64,000 bases of DNA from Rhodococcus antarcticus (GTDB lineage: Bacteria > Actinomycetota > Actinomycetes > Mycobacteriales > Mycobacteriaceae): positions 1,302,001 through 1,366,000 of the forward strand of contig NZ_CP110615.1 of NCBI RefSeq assembly GCF_026153295.1, read 5' to 3'. The stretch itself is not shown here. Below are more notes on the stretch, generated by a model. That model worked only from the letters and a program-made list of their open reading frames with translations, made no database searches and had not been told where the DNA came from. How positions within the stretch are numbered: the first letter of the stretch is position 1.

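Overview
This is a GC-rich actinobacterial window: GTG starts are common, genes are coupled through GTGA/ATGA overlaps, and an Asp23/Gls24 cluster, a CtpE-type P-type ATPase and F420-type luciferase-like enzymes are present. An order such as Pseudonocardiales or Geodermatophilales would fit, but the sequence alone does not fix the taxon. No rRNA, tRNA or CRISPR array was recognised.

Bases 65-2907 (minus strand) form an Asp23/Gls24 envelope-stress operon: two clear Asp23-type proteins, one shorter Asp23-like protein, a small DUF2273-like membrane protein and two membrane proteins of the DUF6286/AmaP type, almost all joined by 4-base stop/start overlaps. Bases 3100-7100 hold a small secreted protein with a strong hairpin terminator, an LldD2-type lactate dehydrogenase and several very small membrane or hypothetical proteins. 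Bases 7095-14400 mix intact metabolic and transport genes (poxB, a ctpE-like ATPase, an ABM-domain protein) with decay: an SGNH hydrolase fragment, an HU-like protein lacking the DNA-binding arm, an SDR tail, and an Abhydrolase_9 N-terminal half abutting a questin-oxidase-like C-terminal half.

Bases 15551-21657 hold an acyl-CoA synthetase followed by a phosphotriesterase-family lactonase, a Doc/ribbon-helix-helix toxin-antitoxin pair with a repeated operator, a GNAT acetyltransferase with an abnormal C-terminus, and an overlapping methyltransferase/LLM-oxidoreductase pair. Bases 21700-25050 are a graveyard of mobile DNA: an IS256-type transposase tail, a tyrosine integrase whose catalytic Tyr codon is a stop and which carries a 72-bp tandem duplication, a second integrase fragment, and an internally deleted IS1380-type transposase.

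From base 25471 to the window end (64000) there is one uninterrupted plus-strand reading frame of more than 12,843 codons, still open at the edge. It encodes a giant secreted protein: signal peptide, TTGT(G/A) minisatellite, HExxHxxGxxH metalloprotease-like domain, about 5,000 residues of roughly 120-residue beta repeats interrupted by a seven-bladed FG-GAP-type propeller, Ig-like modules, RTX-type calcium-binding repeats and Calx-beta-like modules. It is the main discovery of the window. The long minus-strand frames opposite it are shadows of its codon bias.
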